The notes below the pieces were generated by a model. It did not search any database and had not been told where the DNA came from. It saw only the letters and a list, made by a program, of their open reading frames with translations. Shown piece by piece: positions 1 to 10,904 of a DNA stretch of 64,000 bases. The stretch lies in the NCBI GenBank assembly GCA_964019155.1, contig OZ025240.1, forward strand, positions 93,493,198 to 93,557,197, written 5' to 3'. This stretch comes from Osedax fenrisi. Its lineage: Eukaryota; Annelida; Polychaeta; Sabellida; Siboglinidae. The number at the start of each line of letters is the position of its first letter. Within the stretch, counting starts at the first letter, position 1. Position numbers and translations under genes: made by a program.

Positions 1-471
1 TTTATTTTAGTTACAAAGGCTTTACAATAAATAGATAATAACTTATTATTAATAAGTAATATATATATATAATTATAAATAAAATAATATTTAATACATA
101 GTTTAAATAAATATTATGAAATTAGACAATACATTATTATTTTCAATGCATATATTAATGAACAATGATACTTATTACTAGAAATAATATATTTATAATT
201 TATTATAATTATATATAATTATAATTATCCATTACTATTTATTCTAATAAAATATTATATTATATTTTATAGTTATCAATAGTAATTTAATGAACATATA
301 ATTTAAATTTATTAAACAAACGATTATAAACTTATGTAATATTAAAATGTATTTTAAACTGATATAATCTTTTAATTTAAAAATAAATCTACATTTATTA
401 CATTAATTAAAGGTATATAATTAGTACTAGTAGTAGTAGTAGTAGTAGTGTCGGTAGCGGTAGCGGTAGAA
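1..471. other. AT-rich stretch, no gene seen
   Basis: Low-complexity A/T sequence with a short (TAG)n and (GGTAGC)n run near 420-470. I see no coding signal on either strand. Confidence 0.6.
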
Positions 472-883
472 TTAGAGGAATTTTGCATTCCTTCAAAGTG
501 TATTTTGTAAAAATCAAACAACTGCCACAGGTATCCCTGTAGGATATATCCTACAAATCTTTAAAATATATATGCGAATGTTTACCCTTCACTAAGTTGT
601 CAAATCGTTCTCTATGATATCACTTGTGAAGTTGACTCTCTTCGCCCTGATATTCTCATATCGAGACGAGAAGATTGGTATTAATGGTAGTGCCCTCAAA
701 TATTTGAGCCATATGGCTTAACTCGTATATCTTAAACAAATCATCCTATGTTAGATTATGCGATTTCTCATCTGACACACATACCTATATGGTATACCAC
801 AACGTTCTGTCCTAGGACCACTTCTAATATCCATATATAGCACAAATAAGGTCCCATATTATATCCCAATTTCCTATCATGTT

Positions 884-935
<52 letters not shown>

Positions 936-1740
936 CTAACGATATCCAACTCTTTCCTCCCTATATCCACTCCAGATAAGTATAAACTAATTGCGTGTGC
1001 CTCCTATATTACATAGCTTATCGTCAACAATTTTCAAAGGTATACTAGAAAAATAGCCTTCCTAAATATACCTGCGAACTACCCATCATTTCGTTCCCTT
1101 TACCTTGACAATATTATAATTTCACATATCAATTCAGTCCTAATCTTGGTGTCGTTTTCGACTCTGATCTATATTTTTATTGCCATATTTCTAACATTTA
1201 TAAAGCTGATAATTATCATTTATTTAAACATATTACTCGTCCCCTTTGTGCTATCCTTATCACTTCAATTGTAATTTATCGTACTGATTATAATCACAAT
1301 AATTATTGTTCTTCGTTATTATATAACCTTATTGCTTCTTCCATTGCTCAATTAAATATAATCATCATATCATCCATTCGAACCATTTTAAATATTAAAC
1401 TATAAACCACATCTATACTCATTTCAATGTCTACAAACTGGCTTACATTGATATACATCTCGTTATACAACAACCGTCATTTCTTAAATTCTAGAAATTA
1501 TCATTCTCCTATAGTATCCCATCTATATGGAATACACTTCATTTATCTATAATATCCTTACATTTCCTACATTTTTCGATACTCATCTTCGTCATATCCT
1601 TTATCTAATTTTATTATATTATTATTATATTTTATATTTCGTTTTATTAATTCAACGACTTTGTTTCATCGTTTTTTTTCTCATTTTTTATGATTATTGT
1701 ATTTTATTATTATTATTTACGTGAACTTACAAGGAGTTTT
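472..1740 (+). pseudogene. Decayed non-LTR retrotransposon (LINE) reverse transcriptase
   Basis: Frame-shifted remains of a LINE ORF2. At 788-846 the frame reads YGIPQRSVLGPLLISIYS, a damaged form of the G-V-P-Q-G-S-x-L-G-P RT motif. At 935-955, just after a (TA)n tract, ANDIQLF stands where A-D-D-I-Q-L-F is expected, so one catalytic Asp has become Asn. Around 1150-1380 the post-RT region LGVVFDSDLYF...DYNHNNYCSSLLYN is recognisable and resembles LINE A at 33.4 kb. Many stops and frameshifts; inactive. Limits are approximate, because the upstream part (472-780) is only weakly RT-like. Confidence 0.75.
888..932. repeat. (TA)n microsatellite
   Basis: About 45 bases of alternating TA, lying between the two RT motifs of the decayed LINE. 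It probably expanded after the element inserted. Confidence 0.95.
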
Positions 1741-1905
1741 GTCACTTAGTAACGGTGCCAAATACAACTTATGTCATCATCATTATTATCATCATATATA
1801 TTATGATGATTATGATGATGATATATGGTTTATTAAGCAATTTCTTATTGTGTTAACACAATAGGGTCATGTATCTATATACCTCTATAGGGGCGTATAC
1901 GCTCA

Positions 1906-1945
<40 letters not shown>

Positions 1946-2543
1946 TATGCATCCTAGATACTATGGAGAGAATATTATTTCGAGAGATTAATCATATTGA
2001 GGGTGTTCATGGTAATATAGCGGCTTAACCAATCAGATAGTCAGATAGTATATATAACCTATATATATACTATATATCGATAGAGTTGTCTCGGCTACCT
2101 AAGGTCAATATTAATGGACTAACATCGATGAACAACTAGGCCGCGTTTCTATTACTATTTAATGTAAACACGTGCCATTAATTAGCGAGTGGTTAAATAT
2201 ATAGATATATAGATATATAGATACATATATATATAAATATATATAGATCAAAAGTTTATTGTATTAGTGGTTATAGGTAAATTAATTACTGGTTATACCT
2301 ATATAAAAAAAGAAAAATAATACAATATAATCATATAACATATTTACACATAATATATAAATATGATAACAGTAAGACAAAACGACACGATACAATAAAC
2401 AAGAAATAAACGGAGAAGTAAAATAAAAATCAAACATCGGATTATACGAGGAGCCGTTGAATTCATTTTTGATTTGAAATGTCACATTTGATAATTTGTA
2501 ATTATTATGATTGCCTATTTTTTCACAATTTTTATATTATTAT

Positions 2544-2576
<33 letters not shown>

Positions 2577-2825
2577 TGAAATTGTTTTCATAATAATATA
2601 TTGAATTTCATTTAATGTTCCATTTTACTTACAAATTTACTATGTTCAATACATAGAAAATAATCTACTGATCACATAATTAGTAATTTAATAAGATTTT
2701 ATATAATACACTGTATCATTAATAATAATAAGTACTATAACAATATGATATAAATGTATTAATACACATAAACACCTATATTTGAATTTAATAAATATAT
2801 ATAATATATAAAATAATTATAAAAA

Positions 2826-2863
<38 letters not shown>

Positions 2864-3854
2864 CATTATAATTATTATGATTTGACTGCAATTTAATTAC
2901 ATTTCATTATATAAATCGATTAATTAATGTTTATGAAAAGTGTTTATTATATTGTAATGTAGATTGGTCTAACAGCTATAGTATATCCTAATATGATATA
3001 CTATCCGATAAACATGCGCTCATATCTTGAATTTTATAGCTGAATATTCCAATCGAATTTAAATAATATTATTTACATTTATTCAATTAACGATTCGATA
3101 AGTGATTAGATTATTTAGTTATATTAGTATAATAATACATTATATATTAAACAACTATTTTTATTTTATAATATATTATATAGTCAATATATTAACAAAT
3201 ATATTTGATAACATTTAATAATTAATTTTAATTAAATACAATTTAAAATTAATTGATTGACAGTTTGTTTTAATTAGTGTGCGTTAAGGGTGATCACAAA
3301 ATAAAAAAAAAGAATGATAATTTTTTTCTTATATAGATCTGAATTCTATGAATAATACAATTCTCGAATTTTATTTTTATTTGGTTTTAGACATTGCGCC
3401 CGACCTTCAAAGTTTCGTAAAAATATCAAAATAAATTTTTCAGAAATAAAAATTTCCCATTTTACCCAATGACTCTACGATTGCGTAGATCTATTGTTGT
3501 TATTTTATTTTGAACTTTTATATTTCTTATTTTAAATTATGCATCGGTATATCAACCTGTTACTATTTATTATATAATAAATATGAACAATAATGTTAGG
3601 CCTATATTCGATTTCCAGAATAACTTATAGGCTATAGCAACACACAAACGGTTGAAAGAACCATATAAATATTATTGAATACATCTAAGTGTCTTTCTGA
3701 CAAAATTGATCGAGAGGGACGGATCAATATAACACTAATTGAACGGCAAATAATATATTTTATTATATATTTATATGATAAACAATTTCTCACTGTTTCT
3801 TCAAAATATATTCATTATTTGTGTTTTAATACTTATATATTTTGTTAAAAAACA
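1741..3854. other. AT-rich intergenic stretch without a supported gene
   Basis: Contains (TA)n tracts near 1909-1942, 2550-2577 and 2831-2860 and an (ATAG)n-like run near 2200-2250. A 67-codon frame on the minus strand (2485-2282) ends in a hydrophobic tail but shows no motif I know, and I do not call it a gene. The patch 3260-3520 is less AT-rich and unassigned. Confidence 0.5.
1773..1826. repeat. Imperfect palindrome made of ATC/GAT triplets
   Basis: ATCATCATCATTATTATCAT runs into its near reverse complement ending GATGATGATAT, so the strand can fold into a hairpin of roughly 25 imperfect base pairs. No neighbouring feature explains it. Confidence 0.6.
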
Positions 3855-4112
3855 ATGAAAATCGTATCTTTTTCAATGCAAATTATACTTAATCTTAAAA
3901 GCGCGGGCGACATATCAAAAATTGTTCAAATCGGTTCAACTTTGTTGTGTAACTTACTATTTGTTTTATTCTTTATAAGATATTTACTAGAGCATTTTGT
4001 ATATTTAAAAATTTCACAAATGTCGGTTCCTATGATCACCTTTATTGGGCCTATCATAACGGCTTATAGGAGTTATACTGATTTAATTGAAATGCTATTC
4101 AAGATTATGTAA
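3855..4112 (+). CDS. Hypothetical 85-residue reading frame with membrane-like segments
   Basis: ATG-started frame ending TAA. Residues about 29-47 (LLCNLLFVLFFIRYLLEHF) and 57-68 (MSVPMITFIGPI) are hydrophobic; it starts MKIVSFSMQIIL. I do not recognise the protein. The frame is long for this AT-rich background and contains GC-bearing codons (AGC GCG GGC GAC), which is the only argument for coding. It has no splice or homology support and could be chance. Confidence 0.2.
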   Translation: MKIVSFSMQIILNLKSAGDISKIVQIGSTLLCNLLFVLFFIRYLLEHFVYLKISQMSVPMITFIGPIITAYRSYTDLIEMLFKIM

Positions 4113-4399
4113 TTCCCATATCGGTTTTCACATGTAACCCATATTTTAACCTTTAACATTTTCAATTTAAAACAAATTCTCATTAGGAAAACAATGTGCC
4201 TTTTACCCATAAAAATGGCATATTACAATTATGTAATGTATAAGGATAGGTAATGAGTATGGATAGGTGAATAACGGTGGTCATCAAATGCCTCTCAAAC
4301 TTATTCTACTTTTGTATAACCGCAGCCTAAGTAGATATATACTAATGTTTGCTAGTAATTTATTAAATAGAGATATTGTTTATATATATAAATATGTGT

Positions 4400-4489
4400 A
4401 TAAATAATACATAAAATATAAATATGATGTATTTTTTTTATAAACTTTATTAAAAAGGTATTAGTTTATATTAATATTATATATATATA
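4400..4489. repeat. Left arm of a ~90-bp inverted repeat
   Basis: The reverse complement of this segment is repeated almost exactly at 6691-6781. It directly abuts the outer end of the LTR at 4490, so the two arms bracket the whole retrotransposon/SINE block. Key shared stretches are CTTTTTAATAAAGTTTAT and the run of eight A before TACATCAT. Confidence 0.85.
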
Positions 4490-4803
4490 TGTTAAGTTGT
4501 TAGGGAATAAGCTAGTTTAAGTGTTGGTCATATTTATTTAGTATACATGTTGCGACGCTTAGCGCAGACGTTAAAGTAAGTTCGAGTGCAAAGCATGGCG
4601 TGGCGAAACAATTACGTTGGCCAATCAGGGAAGCGTATTCCTTAGTGCACACAGTACGCGACGCACGTAATGCGTGCGTCGAACTATATATCGCGAGACA
4701 GTAAACATGTTATATAACAATTGTCCGATATATAGTTCGACTTACAATATGCAATTATATGCGTTTACATATATGTGTTGTATTGCACATATATAGCATA
4801 ACA
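4490..4803 (-). mobile_element. LTR of a Ty3/gypsy-type element (read on the minus strand)
   Basis: 314-bp segment with complementary ends, TGTTA at 4490 and TAACA at 4803, much richer in CpG and GC than its surroundings. On the minus strand it is directly preceded by a purine tract (4817-4804) in the position of a polypurine tract, so it is the 3' LTR of an element pointing left. No second LTR is visible within the window, so the element is incomplete. Confidence 0.7.
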
Positions 4804-4817
4804 TCCCTCCTTCTCCC
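4804..4817 (-). other. Polypurine tract next to the LTR
   Basis: On the minus strand it reads GGGAGAAGGAGGGA and is followed at once by the LTR start TGTTATG. This is the usual site of plus-strand priming in LTR retrotransposons. It fixes the orientation of this end of the element. Confidence 0.65.
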
Positions 4818-4976
4818 GGTTGGAGAAGAAACGATGTACGAACGAATAAGAGAACTGAACCGAGCCGGATGTGCCAACGGATTTGACGAGGAGACCTACT
4901 TGCGGCGCTTGTGCCATTCAGCCTGATGTCATGGATCCGCTGGTTGTCAGGGTATGTACCAGTCTGGTGAACGACG

Positions 4977-5340
4977 CTATCTCGAGCTCCTTCTGGGTAT
5001 CATAGCATCTGTTTGGTGTAAGGGTGGGTTAGCGATTGGGCAATTAGGTGTTATGGTAGGGGATGGGGGTGGTAGATATGCTATATTGGTAGGGTCTTTG
5101 CGCATAGCAGGCCAGAATACATTATCTTTAGCGGTAATTAACATCTTTGCTATACCTAGATGTGCTTCGTGAAGGCGCTTGATAATGTAGTCTCTGGCAC
5201 GAGATGGTACTAAAACAGCATTTCCTTTCATGATGTAGGTGTCGTCATATGTTAGTTCGTCACGGTATGGCCAGTATTGTCTAAGATATTTAGTGACATG
5301 TCGACGATCTTGAGGCCAGCCAGATACCAAGATTTCCTTC
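4977..5340 (-). pseudogene. Ty3/gypsy Pol fragment: end of RNase H to integrase H-H half of zinc finger
   Basis: Read leftward from 5340, the frame covers the RNase H-integrase linker (VSGWPQDRRHV near the start) and the first half of the integrase HHCC zinc-binding domain (RLHEAHLGIAKM, giving the two His), then VFWPAMRKDP. After that homology stops and the frame runs into unrelated sequence. The Cys pair of the same zinc finger lies on the opposite strand at 5380-5400, so the domain is cut by an inversion with its breakpoint at about 5340. The gag, protease and RT regions are missing. Confidence 0.8.
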
Positions 5341-6213
5341 AGATTTCCTTATGTTCGAGACCTTACCAATATAACAAAACAATGCAAAAAGTGTCAAACG
5401 TTCGCCAAATCTCAATGGAAACCACCCCATACCCCACGAGAATTACCAACACGACCATGGCAATATATCGCTACTGATCTTTTCCAACTAGACGGTAAGA
5501 CATACCTATTAACGGTAGATATATTTTCGAAATTCCCCATCCTCCACCAACTTCGAAATGGCTCTACAAGCAAGATCGTGATTAACCGTCTATCCGAAGC
5601 ATTCTCCATGTTCGGTATTCCAGAACGGTTATACTCTGATAATGGTCCCCAATACAGCTCTCCAGAATTTGCAAAATTTGCATCTTCCTGGGGTTTCCAA
5701 CACGTTACATCAAGCCCACACTACCCACAATCTAATGGCTTCATAGAGAGGCATGTACAGACCATAAAAACGATCATACAAAAGGCAGAAAGTTTGCCGA
5801 AAGCACTTCTAAGCTGGCGCAATACCCCAATAGATATCGAAACACCAAGCCCGTTATATACATTAACACACCAGAACCAATATACCATCCAAAAGATAAT
5901 ACACCAACAACAACTAAAGAGTGACGCTCAAGCTCTTAGATTATCGGTCGGGAGGAAAATAATAGAAGGTCCAGAACTTCAACCGAACCAAACTATCACT
6001 ACCCGAATATCTACATCAGATAAATGGGAACCTGCAATCGTAATACGTAAAAGGTCAGAGCCGAACTCATATGATATCAAGACAAAAAAAGGAAATTTCA
6101 GGGACTCCGATGTTACATTTATCAATGTTGAAAACCAGGCCGTACTCTTCTGCTCGTTTCATGAGGGAGAGGAGGTTATTATCGTGACTTACGATATCTT
6201 TACCATACTATAA
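5341..6213 (+). pseudogene. Ty3/gypsy integrase: Cys pair, catalytic core and C-terminal domain
   Basis: Open from about 5341 to a TAA ending at 6213 with no internal stop. It begins with the C-x2-C of the zinc finger (QCKKCQTF), then the rve core: first Asp in ATDLF, second in YSDNGPQYSS, Glu in NGFIERH, all three catalytic residues kept. A C-terminal domain follows (KWEPAIVIRKRSEPNSYDI). The His pair that should precede it is inverted on the other strand, so this is not a functional pol gene although the core itself is undamaged. No ATG start; the frame begins at the inversion junction. Confidence 0.85.
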
Positions 6214-6277
6214 TGTCTTCGGCAATGTTGATTATACCAACGAGAGGCTGTAGCATGTAGTCCATATGCTCTTGGCA

Positions 6278-6283
<6 letters not shown>

Positions 6284-6338
<55 letters not shown>
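6284..6338. repeat. (TA)n microsatellite
   Basis: About 55 bases of TA between the integrase fragment and the SINE. Confidence 0.95.
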
Positions 6339-6341
<3 letters not shown>

Positions 6342-6365
6342 TAATTTATTTATGCTGCTTTCGTG

Positions 6366-6649
6366 CACGCCATGGCTTAGTTGGTCAAGGCGTCAGACAC
6401 GCAAGCAGTAGGACACGGGATCGAGCCTCGTCCGGACCATTAAAATAAGTCTTAAAATAATATTTATAGGTGATCTTATATAATTATGTATAAATAAATA
6501 ATCGACTCTCGTTAAAACCATGGATACCTTAACATAAGAGCGACTTCGAAGGGAAATTAGTACCATATAAATTATAAAGTTATGAACACTTCATCTAAGT
6601 TCCTTGATGGGATGAAAGGGGTCCATAAAATAAAAATAACAATAACAAT

Positions 6650-6655
<6 letters not shown>
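6366..6655 (+). mobile_element. tRNA-derived SINE, copy 1
   Basis: The head carries pol III promoter boxes: box A-like TGGCTTAGTTGGTCAAGG and a box B-like stretch GGGATCGAGCCTCG. A conserved body (CTTCGAAGGGA..., ATGGGATGAAAGGGGTCC) and a tail of (AATAAC/AACAAT) repeats follow. The same unit occurs at 18829-19124 (-), 46006-46325 (+) and 47088-47400 (-), with partial or diverged copies at 45424 and 57436. Box B is more damaged here than in the other copies. Confidence 0.85.
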
Positions 6656-6690
<35 letters not shown>

Positions 6691-6702
<12 letters not shown>

Positions 6703-6781
6703 ATATTAATATAAACTAATACCTTTTTAATAAAGTTTATAAAAAAAATACATCATATTTATATTTTATGTATTATTTATA
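6691..6781. repeat. Right arm of the ~90-bp inverted repeat
   Basis: Near-exact reverse complement of 4400-4489. It follows the tail of SINE copy 1 and a (TA)n tract. Confidence 0.85.
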
Positions 6782-6858
6782 ATAATTTAATAAATTAAAT
6801 AAATTATTAATTATATTATACTATTATTAAATTATTAATTGTACTCTCTATTATACAG

Positions 6859-6986
6859 ATCATATCACGGTTTTAAAGGATTTTAATTGCAATACATTTA
6901 TAAATAATAAAAGTTGTAATAATATAGATATAAGTGAATATTTAAGAAAAAATGGTAAATTAATTTTATTTTTTTATTTAAATTGA
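6859..6986 (+). CDS. Ly6/uPAR-like gene L0, terminal exon E (rest not found)
   Basis: Preceded by a 3' splice site (CTATTATACAG) and open in phase 1 to a TGA at 6984-6986. It starts AG|AT like exon E of L1, L2 and L3. Motif DFNCNTFINNKSCNN: C9, then C10 followed by Asn, the LU-domain terminus. As in L1 there is no C8. The tail ends KNGKLILFFYLN, a hydrophobic end compatible with a GPI signal. Exons B-D of this gene would lie upstream, where the retrotransposon block now sits or beyond the window; none was found, so it may be a relic. Confidence 0.5.
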
Positions 6987-7334
6987 TAATTATAATTATA
7001 TAATTTATATATTTTAATATATTAAATATCATATTAAGATCAAATATAATATAATATATTATAAAGAAAATATTAAAAATTCAACAAATGTTATATCTAT
7101 ATAATGTCATACAAATATACTATAGTATAATATACATTAGATTAGCACGTGATATATTTATAATAATATATAATTTAATTTTTATTTAATTTATTTTAAA
7201 GACTCTTTGTGCCATAGCAATCAAGCGTCTAAAGTAAAAATAAAAATAAATATCGTAACACAGACGAAAATAATAATATACTATTATATACATGTATTAT
7301 TATTATATTATTATTTATATACACATCATTATAG
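6987..7334. other. AT-rich spacer between L0 and L1
   Basis: Expected place for a promoter and signal-peptide exon of L1, but no convincing first exon is visible. The patch 7201-7225 (GACTCTTTGTGCCATAGC) is locally GC-richer. An in-frame ATG at 7292 runs into exon B (see that entry). Confidence 0.4.
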
Positions 7335-7421
7335 GATGGAAGTATACTATTTCATGTATAGTTTGTGAAGAAAATTCACCGCCTTATTATTTTGAAAACA
7401 ATGCCTGTCTGAAAAAACATC
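7335..7421 (+). CDS. L1 exon B (C1, C2, C3 of LU domain)
   Basis: 3' splice site ATCATTATAG, 5' splice site C|GTTAGA, phase 1 at both ends. Motif SCIVCEENSP...NACLKKH gives C-x2-C and C3. An alternative without splicing is an in-frame ATG at 7292 that adds a Tyr/Ile-rich hydrophobic stretch (YYYYIIIYIHIII), which could act as a signal peptide; I cannot decide between the two. Confidence 0.65.
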
Positions 7422-7540
7422 GTTAGATTATATATTTTAGCAAAAAATAGAAATATGAATAATTAAAATTTAACAATTTAAAAAAATATATTGTTTAATC
7501 TATATTTATGGAAATATATATAATTATAATTGTAATTCAT

Positions 7541-7570
7541 TCACATACACATACATCGACACATACACAT

Positions 7571-7605
<35 letters not shown>

Positions 7606-7616
7606 TACACGTATAT
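7541..7616. repeat. (ACACAT)n hexanucleotide repeat
   Basis: About 12 imperfect ACACAT units inside the first L1 intron. Confidence 0.9.
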
Positions 7617-8015
7617 TAACATTATCACAACAATCAAACATATACACCAATAGTTATATGCCTTACTTTTTCTATCCATTACCTAACTTATGTGTATAAA
7701 AGATTAAACTATGTGTTTTTTTTAACTCGGTAATGGAGTTATAAATAACAATATTATTAATAGTTATAATAATTGATATGATTTTGATTGAATTATTAAA
7801 TTTTAATAATATATAATATATGCTAACATTATATTAATTCAAAGATTAAACATTATACATATAAGTAAATAGTAAAGAAAGATGAGTTAATAGTATAAAA
7901 AACGAATTACATATTATGTAAAATAAAATACGAATAACAACCAAATAATTACTAAATAATAATAATCAATAATAAATAACAATACACACAATATATATAG
8001 ATAGCTGTGATAAGA

Positions 8016-8224
8016 TACCTTTAAGGGGGTCACATCCCAATACAATATTTTCCGGTAACCGGCATGCCGGAAATATTGTAATTTTAAAACCATTTTCAAT
8101 CAAGTTGTAACAGGATACCCCTATAAAGTTATTACATTTCGGTTAAGTTACCGGAAAGTAAGGGGTCCCACTAAAATTGTAGTTAACTTGTCTATAGATC
8201 GGTATTAATACTGATTAATACCGA
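8016..8224. repeat. Cluster of hairpins, possible MITE remnant
   Basis: TACAATATTTTCCGG at 8041 pairs with CCGGAAATATTGTA at 8067-8080. TTCCGGTAAC at 8050 recurs inverted near 8147-8157 (GTTACCGGAA), followed by AAGGGGTCCC mirroring AAGGGGGTC upstream. At 8199-8224 TCGGTATTAAT and ATTAATACCGA form a stem with a 4-base loop. This looks like a small inverted-repeat element in the first L1 intron, with ends not defined. Confidence 0.45.
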
Positions 8225-8524
8225 TATAGAAATAGATATATCTCGCTAATATAAAAGTATTCAACAAGCCCGATGAGTAGATGTTGTGACCTACGATATT
8301 CGATAATCACATGACATATACTACATTTAATAACAAATATTCAAACAAATAATATTTATTTTACTATACATTTGATTATATTTTCTATATACGTTTATAA
8401 AATGCGTTTCGATTATGTCAAAATAAATATTTATAATAATTTATGTTATATATTTAAACTTTAATATAATGTCAATATTTAATTTGATTACATAATACTT
8501 TACATGTGAAATTCGGCTATCTTA

Positions 8525-8526
<2 letters not shown>

Positions 8527-8574
<48 letters not shown>
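8527..8574. repeat. (TA)n microsatellite
   Basis: About 48 bases of TA in the first L1 intron. Confidence 0.95.
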
Positions 8575-8576
<2 letters not shown>

Positions 8577-8958
8577 AGTCACCATGCCTATTGAAGTAAA
8601 ATCACGTTACAACCAATATCGGTAAACTATAAATCTATAATTAAATATCACATGATATCTAGCCAATAGACACGCGACCCTATATTTATATACGTAAATT
8701 AAAGTCGAGCTGTTTATAAAATTGCTAAATATGTACTTTATAAAGGTAACAAGTTGATGTATCAAATCAATATCCAAAGAATATTACATACATTTTATTA
8801 ATTGATTTAATATTACATGACATATATTTGTATTGACCAACTACATATAGATATCATTATACTAATTATAGATGTGGCGTATGTAGTCATTTTATAATAT
8901 ACTTTATTAATTGTAATTTAAAATAGCGATTATTTATATTATAATTTTAAACATTCAG

Positions 8959-9038
8959 AATTGGATGAATTTGCACACGTACTAGAAGAGTGTAACAATA
9001 AATGTTATACATTGATAGATTATGATTATCAATATAAT
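8959..9038 (+). CDS. L1 exon C (C4, C5 of LU domain)
   Basis: Acceptor AAACATTCAG, strong donor AAT|GTAAGT, phase 1 in and phase 0 out. Motif VLEECNNKCYTLIDYD matches the C-x3-C-Y of exon C in L2 and L3. 80 nt against 74 nt in L2 and L3. Confidence 0.75.
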
Positions 9039-10018
9039 GTAAGTTTAATAATATCTTATCATTATATGATACTATATAGAAGTATTATTAAACTTATATG
9101 TGTGTAAGAATACCGAAGATAACTAATATATATTTAAATTAAATCATTTCATATATATATATATACATATAGATCATTTCACCTATAATTAATTATCGTA
9201 TAATTATTTAATTAATAGTAATATTAACCTTGATTTTTTAGATATATTAGATAACAAGTATAGTCTTAATTTAAGACTATTAATACAGTATTTAATTGAT
9301 ATGCGGTATAATTTACTAATATATATATCTTAAATTAATATATAGTATTTAATATAGTCTTTCTAAAATATAATTCAAGTATAAAAGGGAGGAATTAAAA
9401 GCTGTTACAAAAATATATTTTCGATAACTATTCATAAAAACTTGTCATAAAACATTAGGAAAACATAGATATTCAATATAGAAATATAATATAATATTTA
9501 ATTTAATAATTAAAAAAAATATCTATATATTATATCGACATATTTTAAATATTTTAGAATATATCCCTTCTTAAATATTAATATATTAGTTTTTAGTTGA
9601 TAATATAGGATATTATAGAATATAGGTTATTAATAAATTGAATTAATATTTGAAATAAAAACATATGTTAGTTCCATTCTAATTTTAAGAAATAACGCAT
9701 ACATTATTTAACATTATTTAAATATTAAGAATCTGGTCAACATATCCTAGGGTGAATAGGTTAACTAACACAAGTTATCAAATATTATAATAATTTCCCC
9801 CCTCCCTATATAACGATTATAATATACTATTTTAAAAATTAAGTATAATTATAATAATTTATATGTTTGTTATTCATATTAAAAAGTATAAGTTTAATAT
9901 TCATTACTATATATTTGAAGATTTTATATTTATGAATTAACAGTATATTTATAAATAAATATATTCAGATTGGATAAGATTTTATATATCACTATAATAT
10001 AATTATTCATTTAAATAG

Positions 10019-10106
10019 GTAAATGTTAAAAAAGGGTGTTTAAAAGAAAATATACATCGGTTTCCCAGCGATAATAAAATACACATCGAATTATCGGATC
10101 AAAAAA
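10019..10106 (+). CDS. L1 exon D (C6 of LU domain)
   Basis: Acceptor TTTAAATAG, phase 0. Motif VNVKKGCLKENIHR is the Ly6 V-x-V-[KR]-[KR]-G-C element. Phase 1 donor A|GTGTGT at 10107. Longer than exon D of L2 and L3 and without C7. If the donor is not used the frame stays open to a stop at about 10189. Confidence 0.65.
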
Positions 10107-10149
10107 GTGTGTATATATTTTTATATATATGTATGAATGATATATATAT

Positions 10150-10556
10150 ATATACCAATGAATCTACATCTAAAATTGTTATTATTTAGATACTTATCTT
10201 GTAGTATTAATTAATTAAATAATACAAATTAATAAATTAATCACAAGTAAAATATTATTAATTGATTACAATTAATTCTAATTAATTAATTAAAATTAAT
10301 GTAATTTTAATTTATCTGATTGGTTCACCAATAACATATAGTTTATCTAGTGATATATAGGGAGTCCGTATTCGGACATGGGTACCGAATACGGACACCC
10401 TCGTTGTATATTGAATACAAAGATTAAATAAAAGTTTAAAATCACAATAATATCTATAATCATATAATATTAATATATTGTAATTTTTTAAATATTGACT
10501 CGTGAAATGTTAAAACCACGTATTGTTAAATTGTCCATATTTGGTGTCCACTTTCC
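10150..10556 (+). mobile_element. Element X, right-hand fragment
   Basis: Aligns along its length with the right half of element X at 18361-18770: shared ATCTAAAATT, the GTCCGTATTCGGACA...CCGAATACGGACAC palindrome core (10362-10398) and ATAATATCTATAATCATATA. The left half and left terminal repeat are missing and the right end is degraded (TTTGGTGTCCACTTTCC). Confidence 0.75.
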
Positions 10557-10743
10557 TCTCTACTTATTTCCATTTTATTATTCGAGTTGATTTCTGTAAT
10601 GAATGTAATTAATACATCTATATGATTATATTCAATTCATCTACATCTTATTCTATTATACCTAATGATTTTTATATTATATTCAATGTAATATATATTT
10701 AGTTAATTTTATTTTATTTTGGATGTAGTTCTCCATGTCAGAA

Positions 10744-10888
10744 GTAGGGGGCGCTAGAACGATTTTGTATGAAAGCCCCCTGGGGACCTACCAATCAAAA
10801 TAAATTGTATAGCAAAATTGGGGGGGGGGGGGGGGGGCAAATACATAGTATATGTCCCCCGTCCCCTATGTTGCAGCGCCCCTAATCA
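10744..10888. mobile_element. Small MITE with G-rich terminal inverted repeats
   Basis: TAGGGGGCGCTAGAACG at the left faces the inverted TAGGGGCGCTGCAACAT at the right. It contains an 18-base G run (10820-10837). It sits immediately left of the 29-bp satellite, and part of its right end recurs on the far side of the array. Confidence 0.6.
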
Positions 10889-10904
10889 TAGGCGCCTATC
10901 GTGC

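Noticed and set aside
2282..2485. 67-codon minus frame with hydrophobic tail and two Cys near C-V-N
   Set aside because: The cysteine spacing does not fit the LU exon E pattern and no acceptor precedes it.
8867..8935. C-G-V-C ... C-N-L frame as another LU exon B before L1 exon C
   Set aside because: The acceptor phase is wrong, the C2-C3 spacing is nine instead of twelve and there is no donor before a TAG.
10600..10640. F-C-N-E-C-N frame as a terminal LU exon
   Set aside because: Too short, no acceptor in phase, and it adjoins the degraded end of element X.
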